From: Spartobacteria bacterium
Lineage (GTDB): Bacteria > Verrucomicrobiota > Verrucomicrobiia > Chthoniobacterales > UBA10450
NCBI GenBank assembly: GCA_003134785.1
Contig: PLCN01000025.1
Coordinates: 186,001-250,000, forward strand
Reading direction: 5' to 3'
Length of the DNA stretch: 64,000 nt
The notes under the pieces are model-generated. The model was not told the DNA's origin. It saw nothing but the letters and a program-made list of their open reading frames with translations, and ran no database searches. Position numbers and translations under genes: made by a program. How positions within the stretch are numbered: position 1 is the stretch's first letter; each line of letters begins with the position of its first letter. This document shows, in pieces, positions 1 through 8,983 of the stretch.

Positions 1-164
1 GGCGGTTCTTGCTTTATGGCTCGTTTCTCGTTCCGCCTCTGCCTCCCAATTGGCAAACCGCTAAATCGCTAAGTCGTCAGATCGTTAATTGATTTGTCTT
101 GCCCCGCCGCGCCGGAACGAACACAAATCCCGTTCGAATCGCCAGCTGACGAAAGGAACTCACC

Positions 165-899
165 ATGGGAGCGCACGAAAATCTGGAGCACGCCGAACAC
201 GCCGCGCATAGCGGTCATACCGGGAAGCATATTGGAGTGACCATGGCCCTGCTCGGCGTCTTGATCGCTTTCGCCGCGGCGATGGTGGGCTCACAACGCC
301 AGGAGCTCGTCACCAGCCTCATGGATCAAAGCTGGGCGCATTCCAGTTTCACCGCCGCCTCTACGAAATTCCGCATCGTCATGACCGAGCTCCAGAAAAT
401 GCGCGGCAGTGTTCCGGCCACCTCGGCGGAGAGCGCCTCGCCCGCCTTGAAATCAGCCCTTCGTCTCCACGCTACTTATAGTGAGGAACGAAAACTGGCC
501 GAAGCGTGGGACAACAGCTGCGAAGCTCTCATCGACGCTCATTTCGATGCCGCCGAAGGCTACGAGCACGCCCAGCTCATCGCCGAAGTCGCCATCATCA
601 TCGCATCCATTGCCATCCTCATGAACAGCCGCGCGGCCTGGCTCGTGTCCGTCGTGGCAGGAGTCCTCTGTTTGGGTCAGATGGGCTACACCTTCGTCAA
701 CAGCCGGAACGCCATTCACGAGCACCACGATAAGGTCCACCACGCGCAGGAGACGTACGAGGCGTTGATCGAGAAGCACCTGGACGCCACGGAAGACGAA
801 GCCACCGTGAACGACCTCGACCCCGGCGGCACCATTCGCGCGACCATCCAAAAGGATTCGCCCAAGCCGGAAACCCACGCCGAAGCCAAGCCGGAATAA
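165..899 (+). CDS. DUF4337-like membrane protein
   Basis: 244 aa ORF with His-rich N-terminus, an N-terminal TM helix and two C-terminal TM helices; resembles the DUF4337 family. Confidence 0.8.
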   Translation: MGAHENLEHAEHAAHSGHTGKHIGVTMALLGVLIAFAAAMVGSQRQELVTSLMDQSWAHSSFTAASTKFRIVMTELQKMRGSVPATSAESASPALKSALRLHATYSEERKLAEAWDNSCEALIDAHFDAAEGYEHAQLIAEVAIIIASIAILMNSRAAWLVSVVAGVLCLGQMGYTFVNSRNAIHEHHDKVHHAQETYEALIEKHLDATEDEATVNDLDPGGTIRATIQKDSPKPETHAEAKPE

Positions 900-1298
900 C
901 CTTCTTCACTTCAGCGGAGCTGCTGCTTCTTGGCGGAAACCTGGCAGGTATCCCCTGACTCTTCATTCACGAAATCATTTTCCTTTCGCCTTCGAAGACT
1001 CTTCGTATTGGCTAAATCACTAAATCGCCAACTCGCTAAATGCTTTTCGCTCCGACAAAAAATCGGGAGCCACGCGAATGCTTTCGGTGTCGTTGATCGT
1101 AGAACTCACCACGCGTGATGGCCGTCAACGGCATGGTCAAGGAATTCCGGCCCTTCGTATTTGCGAGCACTTTCTTCGATGAGATAGACGTGCCAGCCCA
1201 TCAATTCACACGGTATCGCCTATGTGCGTCGGTGAGTCTTCAGGGCCCCGAACGAGAACGCAGAGAAATCCTCGATCCCGCCGGCCACGCCACGAGCT

Positions 1299-2786
1299 TC
1301 AGTCCAAAGTTTTCAGCATTTCGAGGCATTTCGACAGCAGTCGGCGTTGAACCTCCAAAAGCTCGGCTTCTCCGCACTCGTCCGGCGTCAGCTTTTTCGA
1401 ATATTTCTTAAACGTTTCTCCTGCGCGCTTCATCTTTTTTCTAACGTCTGCCGGGTCTCCGTGATCGACATCGTGTCTAAAGGAAGTTCGAAGAAACTTG
1501 ACGTCCATCGCAAATGGAGGCGGCGTTCCTCCCAGTCGTCTACACGCTCCTGAACCCTCGTAAACGAGAAAATAAAGGGCATCGACGAGAGTAGCGCACG
1601 AACTTTTGTTAGTTGTAGGTGACTCTAAGCCGGCCAAGGCTCTAGTAGTTTCGTTTGTCAACTTAAACAAATCTTCGCCATGTTCGGCCCCGTGCTTTTT
1701 ATTGAGTTTGTACACGAGCGCCCGAATCTCGGCGGCAGTCTCTTTCAGCGGATCCAATTGGCCGGCACTAATGGTCTGTGTGTAGTTGAGAATTGGTTTA
1801 AATACGGGGAATCGCTGAACGAGACGGCGGGTCAAGATATCGATTCGATTTCTGATTGAGTCACCGCCTGTCGATCCGGAAGAGATCGACTGCTGGTACG
1901 ATAATAATTCCTTGTCGCCGGCTTTGACTCCTTTCTGTACCTCCGCTGAAAGCGCCGCAAAGAAATCCGACAAGAATTTAGCAAACGATCTCCCATGTGG
2001 CTTCGTTGCTAAGTCAGTTTTGACGAGCCGGGACGCCAACATGCAGATGGACAACGTATTTGCGCGATTTGAAATAAAATCTGGTGCGGTTGGAAACGAC
2101 TCGTCAAGGAATCGAAGCGAAGCGCTCACGGTTTTCGCCACGTCAGAGTTGCGACTAAATTGTTTGTTGTCCCTAAAGAACTCTCCAAGCTGTTTGAGCC
2201 GCATTTGAGGTTGAATCCCGCGAGCTTCGATGAAGCCCCAGCGTGCGAGAATTTCAAAATGCGAAAACCGTGTATTTTTGATGACCAATTTGTCCTTAAA
2301 AAACGTCTTTCCAGCAGCGTCATGGCAAAAATCCCGAAAATCTCCCAGAATCGCATTTAACTTTTCGGCAGTGTTTAACGGGGTGCCCAATTGAAGGCGT
2401 AGGAAGAGTTCTTCGAGTTCGTCATCTGACGTATTTTCGATTTCCTCGATCTCAATTTCAAAATCATCAAACTCATCGGACTTGTCGTCCGGGAGATCGG
2501 AGTACCTCAAACCAGCAAATGGACTGTCCTCTGCCAGCTCGAACTTCTCATCGTAATACTCAAATATTGCGTTGAGGCGTTGCTGCCCATCCACGCATTC
2601 ATAGGAGCCGTCAGATCCTTTTTTGAAATAGAATTTGGGTAAGTGCCATCCCTTCAGAATTGAATCAACGAGTGTCTGTTTTTTGGATTCAGGCCAAACT
2701 TCTTCTCGCTGAAAATCAGGCATCTCGATCTTGTCCCGTCTCTTATAGATTTTATCGATGGCCTTGCGCCTCAGTTCCATTTTCAT
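1299..2786 (-). CDS. DUF262 (ParB/GmrS-like) domain protein, putative defence/restriction-related
   Basis: N-terminal 'MPDFQREEVWPESKKQTLVDSILKGWHLPKFYF...YECVDGQQRLNAI' matches the DUF262 signature including DGQQR; region looks less GC-rich than its surroundings. Confidence 0.85.
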   Translation of the reverse strand: MKMELRRKAIDKIYKRRDKIEMPDFQREEVWPESKKQTLVDSILKGWHLPKFYFKKGSDGSYECVDGQQRLNAIFEYYDEKFELAEDSPFAGLRYSDLPDDKSDEFDDFEIEIEEIENTSDDELEELFLRLQLGTPLNTAEKLNAILGDFRDFCHDAAGKTFFKDKLVIKNTRFSHFEILARWGFIEARGIQPQMRLKQLGEFFRDNKQFSRNSDVAKTVSASLRFLDESFPTAPDFISNRANTLSICMLASRLVKTDLATKPHGRSFAKFLSDFFAALSAEVQKGVKAGDKELLSYQQSISSGSTGGDSIRNRIDILTRRLVQRFPVFKPILNYTQTISAGQLDPLKETAAEIRALVYKLNKKHGAEHGEDLFKLTNETTRALAGLESPTTNKSSCATLVDALYFLVYEGSGACRRLGGTPPPFAMDVKFLRTSFRHDVDHGDPADVRKKMKRAGETFKKYSKKLTPDECGEAELLEVQRRLLSKCLEMLKTLD

Positions 2787-2960
2787 ACAAAGTACCGCCC
2801 TTGTCGGAATTTGTCGTTCTTAGGTGATCCAAGCAACCGTAATCTCGATGCGGTCGCGCCTAGAGACTTTATGTCTGGGGGACAATGCAGCGGCGTTTTA
2901 GCGACACTTGCCATTCAACGCTCAATGCGACAAGCTCGGGAAAAATCGCGAGTTTTTCCA

Positions 2961-3809
2961 ATGTCAGACGTTTGGTCCCGAGGAGAGGTTGAAGCCGCTA
3001 TAACGGACTATTTCGACATGCTCGCGAAGGAGCTTCGAGGTGAGCCATTCAACAAGGCCGAGCACAATCGTGTTTTGCAACAGATCCTGAACTCTCGGAC
3101 TCGAGGCTCGGTTGAGCGAAAACACCAAAACATCAGCGCGATTCTGATCGAGTTGGGCTACCCATACATCGGTGGCTACAAACCACTCGGAAACTACCAG
3201 GACCTTTTGCGCTCCGTTGTGGAAGATCGACTCCCGAGCGCGACCGATCTAAATCAGACGGTCAACTCGGTTGTTGAAGCGCCCATCGAGGCGATTCCAC
3301 AGATTGACGATCTTCTGTCGATTCAGGTTGCTCCTCCGGTTCACGAAGAAGGCGCCTCGCGGATTTATGAGGAGCCAATAACGAGAATTCAAGCGGTTCA
3401 GCGGAACTATTTTGAAATCGAAGCCCGAAATCAATCCCTCGGTCGCGCAGGGGAAGATCTCGTGCTGCGTTTTGAACATGAGCGGCTTACGCGGATGGGC
3501 GAGGGGACGTTAGCCGACCGAATCCAGCATGTCTCGAGAACGCTCGGCGATCACCTCGGCTATGACATAGTCTCGTTCGAGGCCGATGGGCGAGAACGCC
3601 TAATCGAAGTAAAGACAACTCGATTCGGAGCAATGACGCCGTTCTTTGCATCGCGAAATGAAGTGAACGTTTCAGCAAAGCATGACACTCAATACCAACT
3701 TTACCGCCTGTTCAGTTTCCGTTCGCACCCGCGGCTTTTTGCATTGAGCGGTTCGCTTCAAAATTCCTGCCGCCTCGATCCGACAACATATTCGGCGCTA
3801 CCGTACTGA
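2961..3809 (+). CDS. DUF3883 domain protein (putative nuclease-fold C-terminus)
   Basis: 'VWSRGEVEAAITDYFDMLAKELRGEPFNKAEHNR' N-terminal module plus 'GRAGEDLVLRFEHERL...ERLIEVKTTRFG' DUF3883-like domain. Start set at ATG 2961; the ORF is open from 2811. Confidence 0.8.
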   Translation: MSDVWSRGEVEAAITDYFDMLAKELRGEPFNKAEHNRVLQQILNSRTRGSVERKHQNISAILIELGYPYIGGYKPLGNYQDLLRSVVEDRLPSATDLNQTVNSVVEAPIEAIPQIDDLLSIQVAPPVHEEGASRIYEEPITRIQAVQRNYFEIEARNQSLGRAGEDLVLRFEHERLTRMGEGTLADRIQHVSRTLGDHLGYDIVSFEADGRERLIEVKTTRFGAMTPFFASRNEVNVSAKHDTQYQLYRLFSFRSHPRLFALSGSLQNSCRLDPTTYSALPY

Positions 3810-4338
3810 TCGCGGGCAGCCGCAGAAGAGATCAATGACCGTTAACAATGCAGGGCACACACACCCTTAGCGGTTCGTCTTTGTTCAACCCATTTGTGCA
3901 CGAAAGCTTCCTCGGGATCGGCATTTCCGAGAAACATCGACCATTCAGATTATCGGCGGGGGACTAATTCCTCCGACGTAAGAGAACCGATACCACTACG
4001 AACTCCCTAGACTGTACCCCACATATCCTGCCACCAGCATCAAGAATAAAGACGCAATGATTTTATGGCCTGTCATCAAATTACGGAGGTGATGGGCGAG
4101 TACTCGCTTGCGCTTGCATAAATCCCGAACGTCGTCCGGGTCGTGCTGCAGCATGGTTACACTGATGCTTAGAACTAGGCATTTTGGCAGAATCCAAGCG
4201 AACTCCTTAAGCCCAAGATGAGCCATGACCATAGCCATATAGGCCAAGGTAAAAAAGCGCTGCGGCGGCCGGGAGCCGCTTACGATAGCTTTTTAGCGCA
4301 CAGTGAGGGAATCGGATGCTGCGGGGATGTGGAGGTGT

Positions 4339-4566
4339 TTAACGCCGTCGTGCTTCGGGCTTTTGAAGCAATGCAAGCTGCTTGCGATCGATCTTTGGAG
4401 GCGGCTTGCCTTCTTTTTGGGCGGCGCGTTTCGCTTCGCGGATCGCCACCAAGAGTTTGGCTTGCTGTCGCGTCAGTTCACGCCGTCCGGCCTGGCCGCC
4501 GCGTTTCCCAATCTCAGCGAAATATTCGCGGACTTTGCGAGGCAGAGTGATTCGTTCGGGAGGCAT
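4339..4566 (-). CDS. small basic hypothetical protein
   Basis: 75 aa 'FAEIGKRGGQAGRRELTRQQAK...' looks like a coding small protein but has no recognised function. Confidence 0.4.
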   Translation of the reverse strand: MPPERITLPRKVREYFAEIGKRGGQAGRRELTRQQAKLLVAIREAKRAAQKEGKPPPKIDRKQLALLQKPEARRR

Positions 4567-4768
4567 TGGTTTATCGTAGCCGCCTCCGCGAGCACGCTAT
4601 GGCGCGCCAGGACCGGCTTACGATAGCCGTCTCCCGCGTTCCAGCGTCAACAGCCCGCCCGATGCGTTCCTCAAGCAGTGGCAGCGGTTGCTCGTTGGAC
4701 CGTTCTCGCAGTTGCCGCGGGCGTTCCTTAACCCGAGTCGTCCGTTTCTTGTGGGCCGGGACGGCTGA

Positions 4769-5134
4769 TTATTCCACGGTCGCCGTTGATTTCTTGTCCG
4801 CGCTCCAGAAGAGATTGATCTTGCTGATCTCCGTCAGCTTGTAGCCCTTCCACCAGGCCGTTTCGCCGTCGGTGTAGACTACCTTGATGTCCCACTTCTC
4901 AGCCGAAGCCTTTTCGCTGAACTTCAGTTCGAGCGCCTGGCCGTCCTTGAGCACGTCTTTGAGGATGTTATCACCCCACTCGTCCACGGAGGTCGGGCCG
5001 ACATAGATTTCCTTGATGTCGTAGCCAGTCTTATTCACCAGGGTGAAATCGAGGTCCAACTCTGCCTGCGCGGACATAACCAAGCCCAGAAGGAGCGCCA
5101 GCAGAACAATCGATCCGCGGAGTGTTTTTTTCAT
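4769..5134 (-). CDS. secreted hypothetical protein
   Basis: Signal peptide 'MKKTLRGSIVLLALLLGLVMSAQA' followed by a conserved-looking domain 'LDLDFTLVNKTGYDIKEIYVGPTSVDEWGDNIL'. Confidence 0.75.
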   Translation of the reverse strand: MKKTLRGSIVLLALLLGLVMSAQAELDLDFTLVNKTGYDIKEIYVGPTSVDEWGDNILKDVLKDGQALELKFSEKASAEKWDIKVVYTDGETAWWKGYKLTEISKINLFWSADKKSTATVE

Positions 5135-5171
5135 GGTGGACGGAGTCTCTGGCATCCCGGCAGAAAAGCAA

Positions 5172-5202
5172 ACAGGCAGAACCCAAATCGAGTTCTGCCT
5201 GT
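5172..5202 (-). terminator. Rho-independent-like hairpin between the 5228 and 4769 genes
   Basis: Perfect 11 bp inverted repeat ACAGGCAGAAC...GTTCTGCCTGT; minus-strand continuation TTGCTTTTC is T-rich. Confidence 0.6.
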
Positions 5203-5227
5203 AGGAAGAAATTCGAAAAAAGGTCCG

Positions 5228-5577
5228 TTACGGTGTAGCCGCGCTCATCAGTTTCTCGCTTCGGGTTTGGATGAACTTCTCGAAGGTCGGCCGTTCTTCC
5301 GCAGTGATCTTGGGATCGAGCGCGGGCCCTTCGGTGGCCATCAGCGTCGTCACTTTTGTCATGATATCCTTGGCTTTAGCCTCATCTTTGTCGGCGGCGG
5401 CTTTGGCGAAGGCATCAGTCAAATCGACAAATTGCCGGACGAAAGCGTTAACTTCCGGGGCGCTGAATTTCGGAATGTCTTCCGCTCTCACGGAAGGCGC
5501 GAGTGCGGTGAGGACGAGGGTGAAGCAAAGGCGAGGGCAGCGCCGCGAAGGATTTTGAGCAGAGATGAATTAATCAT
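5228..5577 (-). CDS. small secreted protein with apparent 1-nt frameshift in its signal peptide
   Basis: MINSSLLKILRGAALAF (from ATG 5577) and CFTLVLTALAPSVRAEDIPKFSAPEV... lie in two frames; adding one T to the minus-strand TTT (5527-5529) joins them into a canonical signal peptide. Confidence 0.55.
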
Positions 5578-5719
5578 GTTTGTGGCGACTTTTTCGCCCG
5601 GCGACGGCGATTGAGCAACCACAATCGCGATAGTATGGAGCTTTGCCTCCGTGACTTTGACATCGCGTAACGGGCCGGGCGTCGGAGGCCGGGTGATGCT
5701 TAGGATGTCAGAACAACAC

Positions 5720-6643
5720 TTATGCGATCGGGACCTGGGTGTCACGTCGACGGGGAATGCCGAGGCTGTCGAAGATTGTCCGCGTCGCGTCGGAGCGGTT
5801 GAGGGTGTAGAAGTGAATTCCCGCAACGTCGTTGTCCAAAAGATCGTGACATTGTTCCAACGCGAAGTGAACGCCGACGCGGCTGACCATTTCACGATTG
5901 TTCTCGCAACGTTGGAGGGCGCGCAAAAGTTTGGCCGGGAAACGAGCGCCGCCGGCGAGCTCGGCGATGCGTTTGAAGCCGCTCATTGAGGTGATCGGCA
6001 TAATTCCGGCGATGATGGGGACGTGGATGCCGGCCAGCACACAGCGTTCGCGGAAATCGAGGAAGTCGCGGTTATCGAAAAAGAGCTGTGTGACGATGTA
6101 GTCGGCGCCGGCGTCGACTTTCGCTTTGAGGTGATCCATTTCGACCAATCGATTCGGCGTCGCCGGATGGCCTTCCGGGAAACCGGCCACGCCGATCCCG
6201 AATCCGCGGCGGTCGGGATGCGCGCCAGATTCATTGAATTTGCGAATGAACTTCACCAGATCGATCGCGCGCTGGAAGACGTCGGCAGATTTATCGTAGA
6301 CGCACCCGTGGGGCGGGTCGCCACCCAGGGCGAGAATATTTCCGATGCACGTTTTGGCGTATCGCCGCAGAATCGCGTCGATCTCGTCGTGCTTGTGGCA
6401 GACGCAAGTGAGGTGAGGGATCGGATCGAGTTTCGTGGTGGTTTGAATGCGCTCGACGAGGTCGTGTGTGAGATCGCGGGTGGAGCCACCGGCGCCGTAA
6501 GTGACACTGACGAAGTGCGGCATATACGCTTCCAGTTCGCGAATGGTCTGGTAGAGGGTCTCGGCCGCCTCCGGCGTTTTCGGAGGAAAGAACTCGAACG
6601 AGAACGTGGGGGAATCCCCCTGCATGATGTCGGTGATGTGCAT
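5720..6643 (-). CDS. metF: methylenetetrahydrofolate reductase
   Basis: 'FSFEFFPPKTPEAAETLYQTIRELEAYMPHFVSVTYGAGGSTRDLTHDLV...HLTCVCH' is diagnostic. Confidence 0.95.
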   Translation of the reverse strand: MHITDIMQGDSPTFSFEFFPPKTPEAAETLYQTIRELEAYMPHFVSVTYGAGGSTRDLTHDLVERIQTTTKLDPIPHLTCVCHKHDEIDAILRRYAKTCIGNILALGGDPPHGCVYDKSADVFQRAIDLVKFIRKFNESGAHPDRRGFGIGVAGFPEGHPATPNRLVEMDHLKAKVDAGADYIVTQLFFDNRDFLDFRERCVLAGIHVPIIAGIMPITSMSGFKRIAELAGGARFPAKLLRALQRCENNREMVSRVGVHFALEQCHDLLDNDVAGIHFYTLNRSDATRTIFDSLGIPRRRDTQVPIA

Positions 6644-6753
6644 TGGTCCTGGGCGTATCTTTGCGCGTGCGACGACTTTCGGTCAACTGGCCAGGAAGAT
6701 CTCGCACTACGGTCACAAAGGGACACAAAGGAAAATTTCAAGATTCCCGGCGA

Positions 6754-6830
6754 CTGAAGCGATGGTCGATGGCCGTCCGAGAGAGGAGGGTGCAGGCCGA
6801 GAGGACGGCGGTCATAGACCACCGCTTCAG
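6754..6830. repeat. degenerate BIME-like inverted repeat (GGCGGTC family)
   Basis: CTGAAGCGATGGTCGATGGCCGTCCG ... CGGACGGCGGTCATAGACCACCGCTTCAG resembles the cleaner copies at 18509 and 25837. Confidence 0.65.
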
Positions 6831-6922
6831 GGCTCTGATACGTGAGCTTTGCGGACCTCGTGTGATGCGATGAATCCCGACTATTGCTCGACGTCACTCG
6901 CGGCGCGGTGCAAAATTCAAAG

Positions 6923-7282
6923 ATGAATCCGCTTTCGAACTTCGTGAGCCTTCACCCCTATTTCAAAGTTCATCCAGGAAAACTGGAGGCGTTCAAAGCC
7001 GCGTTCCCTGCGTTCGTTGAAAAGACGATGGGCGAAGAGAAGAACCTTTTCTATGGATTCACGCTCAACGGCGATGAAATTTTCTGCCGCGAGGGCTATG
7101 CCGATGCCGAGGGCCTTCTTGCCCATCTGGACAACGTTGGGGCGCTGCTCGCGGAAGCGCTCAAGATCGCCGACTTGACCCGGCTGGAAGTGCATGGCCC
7201 AGCGACGGAGCTCGACAAGCTGAAAAAACCGCTCGCGCACCTCAATCCAGCGTGGTTTGTCACCGATCTGGAACGAAAGTAA
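6923..7282 (+). CDS. small dimeric alpha-beta barrel / antibiotic biosynthesis monooxygenase-like protein
   Basis: 'FVSLHPYFKVHPGKLEAFKAAFPAFVEKTMGEEKNLFYGFTLNGDEIFCREGYADAEGLLAHLDNV'. Confidence 0.65.
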   Translation: MNPLSNFVSLHPYFKVHPGKLEAFKAAFPAFVEKTMGEEKNLFYGFTLNGDEIFCREGYADAEGLLAHLDNVGALLAEALKIADLTRLEVHGPATELDKLKKPLAHLNPAWFVTDLERK

Positions 7283-8390
7283 TACCGACACACGGACCAT
7301 CTTCCGGACAGTGCATTCCGAACCGCTCCTTAATGTCGCTGACTACGCGCGCGCCGCGCGCAGCAAGCTTCCGAAGCCGGTGTGCGATTACTTCGAGGGC
7401 GGGGCGTTGGATGAGGTCACACTGCGCGAGAACACGGCCGGGTGGGAACGACTGAAGCTTTACTACCGGGTTCTCGCGGGAGTGGGAAGACGCGACATGA
7501 CCACGACGGTCCTCGGTCAATCTATCTCGATGCCGATCGTGGTCGCACCGACGGCGTTTCACAAACTAGCCTGCGAATTGGGAGAGATCGCGGCCGCTAA
7601 AGCCGCCAAGGCCGCGGGAACTTTGTTCATTCTCAGTTCGCTTTCGAATACCGCAATGGAGCGGGTCTTTGCGGAGGCGGCGAGTCCGCGCTGGTTCCAG
7701 CTTTACATTTACAAGGATCGAGCGATCACGCTCGATCTGGTGCAACGGGCGGAGGCTGCCGGCGCGGAGGCGATCGTGCTGACCGTCGATGCGCCTGGCC
7801 TGGGCACGCGTGAACGCGATGCGCGGAACAGTTTTCGATTGCCGGACGGTGTCGCGGTGGAGAATCTGGCACCGCTGGGAAAGGGGGCCTTTCCGGACGT
7901 GAGCGGTTCGGGTCTGGCCGCCTACGTCAGAGCGAATTTCAAAGAAGATCTCGGGTTCGATGATCTGGATTGGTTATGCCGGTCGACGCGCTTGCCGATC
8001 GTGGTGAAGGGCGTATGTCGCGGTGACGACGCGCGCCGGGCGGCTGAGCATGGCGCGAAAGCCGTGGTGGTTTCCAATCACGGCGGACGACAACTCGATA
8101 CCGCACCCGCCACTTGCGAGGTGTTGCCGCAAGTGGTCGATGCCGCCGGTGATTTTTGCGAGATCTATGTCGATGGCGGCATTCGGCGCGGCAGCGATGT
8201 GCTCAAGGCGATTGCACTCGGAGCGCGTGCGGTCCTAGTGGGCCGGCCAATTCTCTGGGGATTGGGCGTTGCCGGCGAACAAGGCGCCGGGCAGGTCCTC
8301 GAAATTTTGCGGCGCGAACTCGACGAGGCGATGCTGCTGTGTGGCTGTACGAAACTCGACGACATCGGCCGCTGGTTATTTGAGCCGTAG
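7257..8390 (+). CDS. alpha-hydroxy-acid oxidising protein (FMN-dependent, glycolate/lactate oxidase family)
   Basis: 'CDYFEGGALDEVTLREN...PIVVAPTAFHKLA...VVVSNHGGRQLD...IYVDGGIRRGSDVLKAIALGARAVLVGRP'. True start may be downstream. Confidence 0.92.
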   Translation: MSPIWNESNTDTRTIFRTVHSEPLLNVADYARAARSKLPKPVCDYFEGGALDEVTLRENTAGWERLKLYYRVLAGVGRRDMTTTVLGQSISMPIVVAPTAFHKLACELGEIAAAKAAKAAGTLFILSSLSNTAMERVFAEAASPRWFQLYIYKDRAITLDLVQRAEAAGAEAIVLTVDAPGLGTRERDARNSFRLPDGVAVENLAPLGKGAFPDVSGSGLAAYVRANFKEDLGFDDLDWLCRSTRLPIVVKGVCRGDDARRAAEHGAKAVVVSNHGGRQLDTAPATCEVLPQVVDAAGDFCEIYVDGGIRRGSDVLKAIALGARAVLVGRPILWGLGVAGEQGAGQVLEILRRELDEAMLLCGCTKLDDIGRWLFEP

Positions 8391-8500
8391 CGAATCGCGA
8401 GTGATCAGTAGGGTGAGGGCAGCAATGAAAGTAGGAAGGAGAACGGAGCCGCGGGGCAGCCGACGATGTAGGCGGTCGCGGTCCAGCGAAGCACCGGGGG

Positions 8501-8790
8501 ATATACGTGACTCAGTTTGTCAATCCTGGACTCCCGATTCGATGAAATGACGTGAGCCGCGATCACCGCCAAGCGCGTCTTGGCCTTTGGCTGTTCAGGT
8601 AGCTCTGCTGTTTTTTGGATCTCGGATAACGGCGGTTCCGCCGCCAAAAATGACTGCGCTGCGACGTTATTCGAATCACGGTCATCGGATCGTTCGTTAG
8701 GCCGTTCTTGTAGATGCCGCCGCCTTTCATGACGAAATCCGGTTTCTCCAAAACGTTGGTCTCTTTGAGCGGGTTGTTTTGGAGGCGACC
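8501..8790 (-). pseudogene. 3'-end remnant of a duplicated amidohydrolase gene
   Basis: Encodes NNPLKETNVLEKPDFVMKGGGIYKNGLTNDPMTVI, near-identical to the C-terminus of the intact gene at 8984-10330. DNA similarity continues to the shared 'atatacgtgactca' (8501 vs 8824). Confidence 0.75.
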
Positions 8791-8983
8791 GGAGCGGCGA
8801 AGAAAATTTCGTCAGAACGATGGATATACGTGACTCACGTATGTCCGCCCTTAACTTCCGGTCGGGTGAGCTAATCTGCGTCGCGACCATCATTGCCCGC
8901 GCGCCTTGCTCTTTTGGCTGTCAGGTATCCGTCGGGATCTCGGATAACGGCGCTTATCTCGCAAACATGACCGCGCTGCGGTG

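Noticed and set aside
54-1041. Degenerate 'gctaaatcgc' repeats flanking the DUF4337 gene (54-90 and 1011-1041)
   Set aside because: Short, degenerate intergenic repeats; could be boundary relics but there is not enough structure to call an element.
3996-4247. 83 aa minus-strand ORF with a C-terminal TM segment
   Set aside because: No recognisable family and weak coding character; not enough support to list as a CDS.
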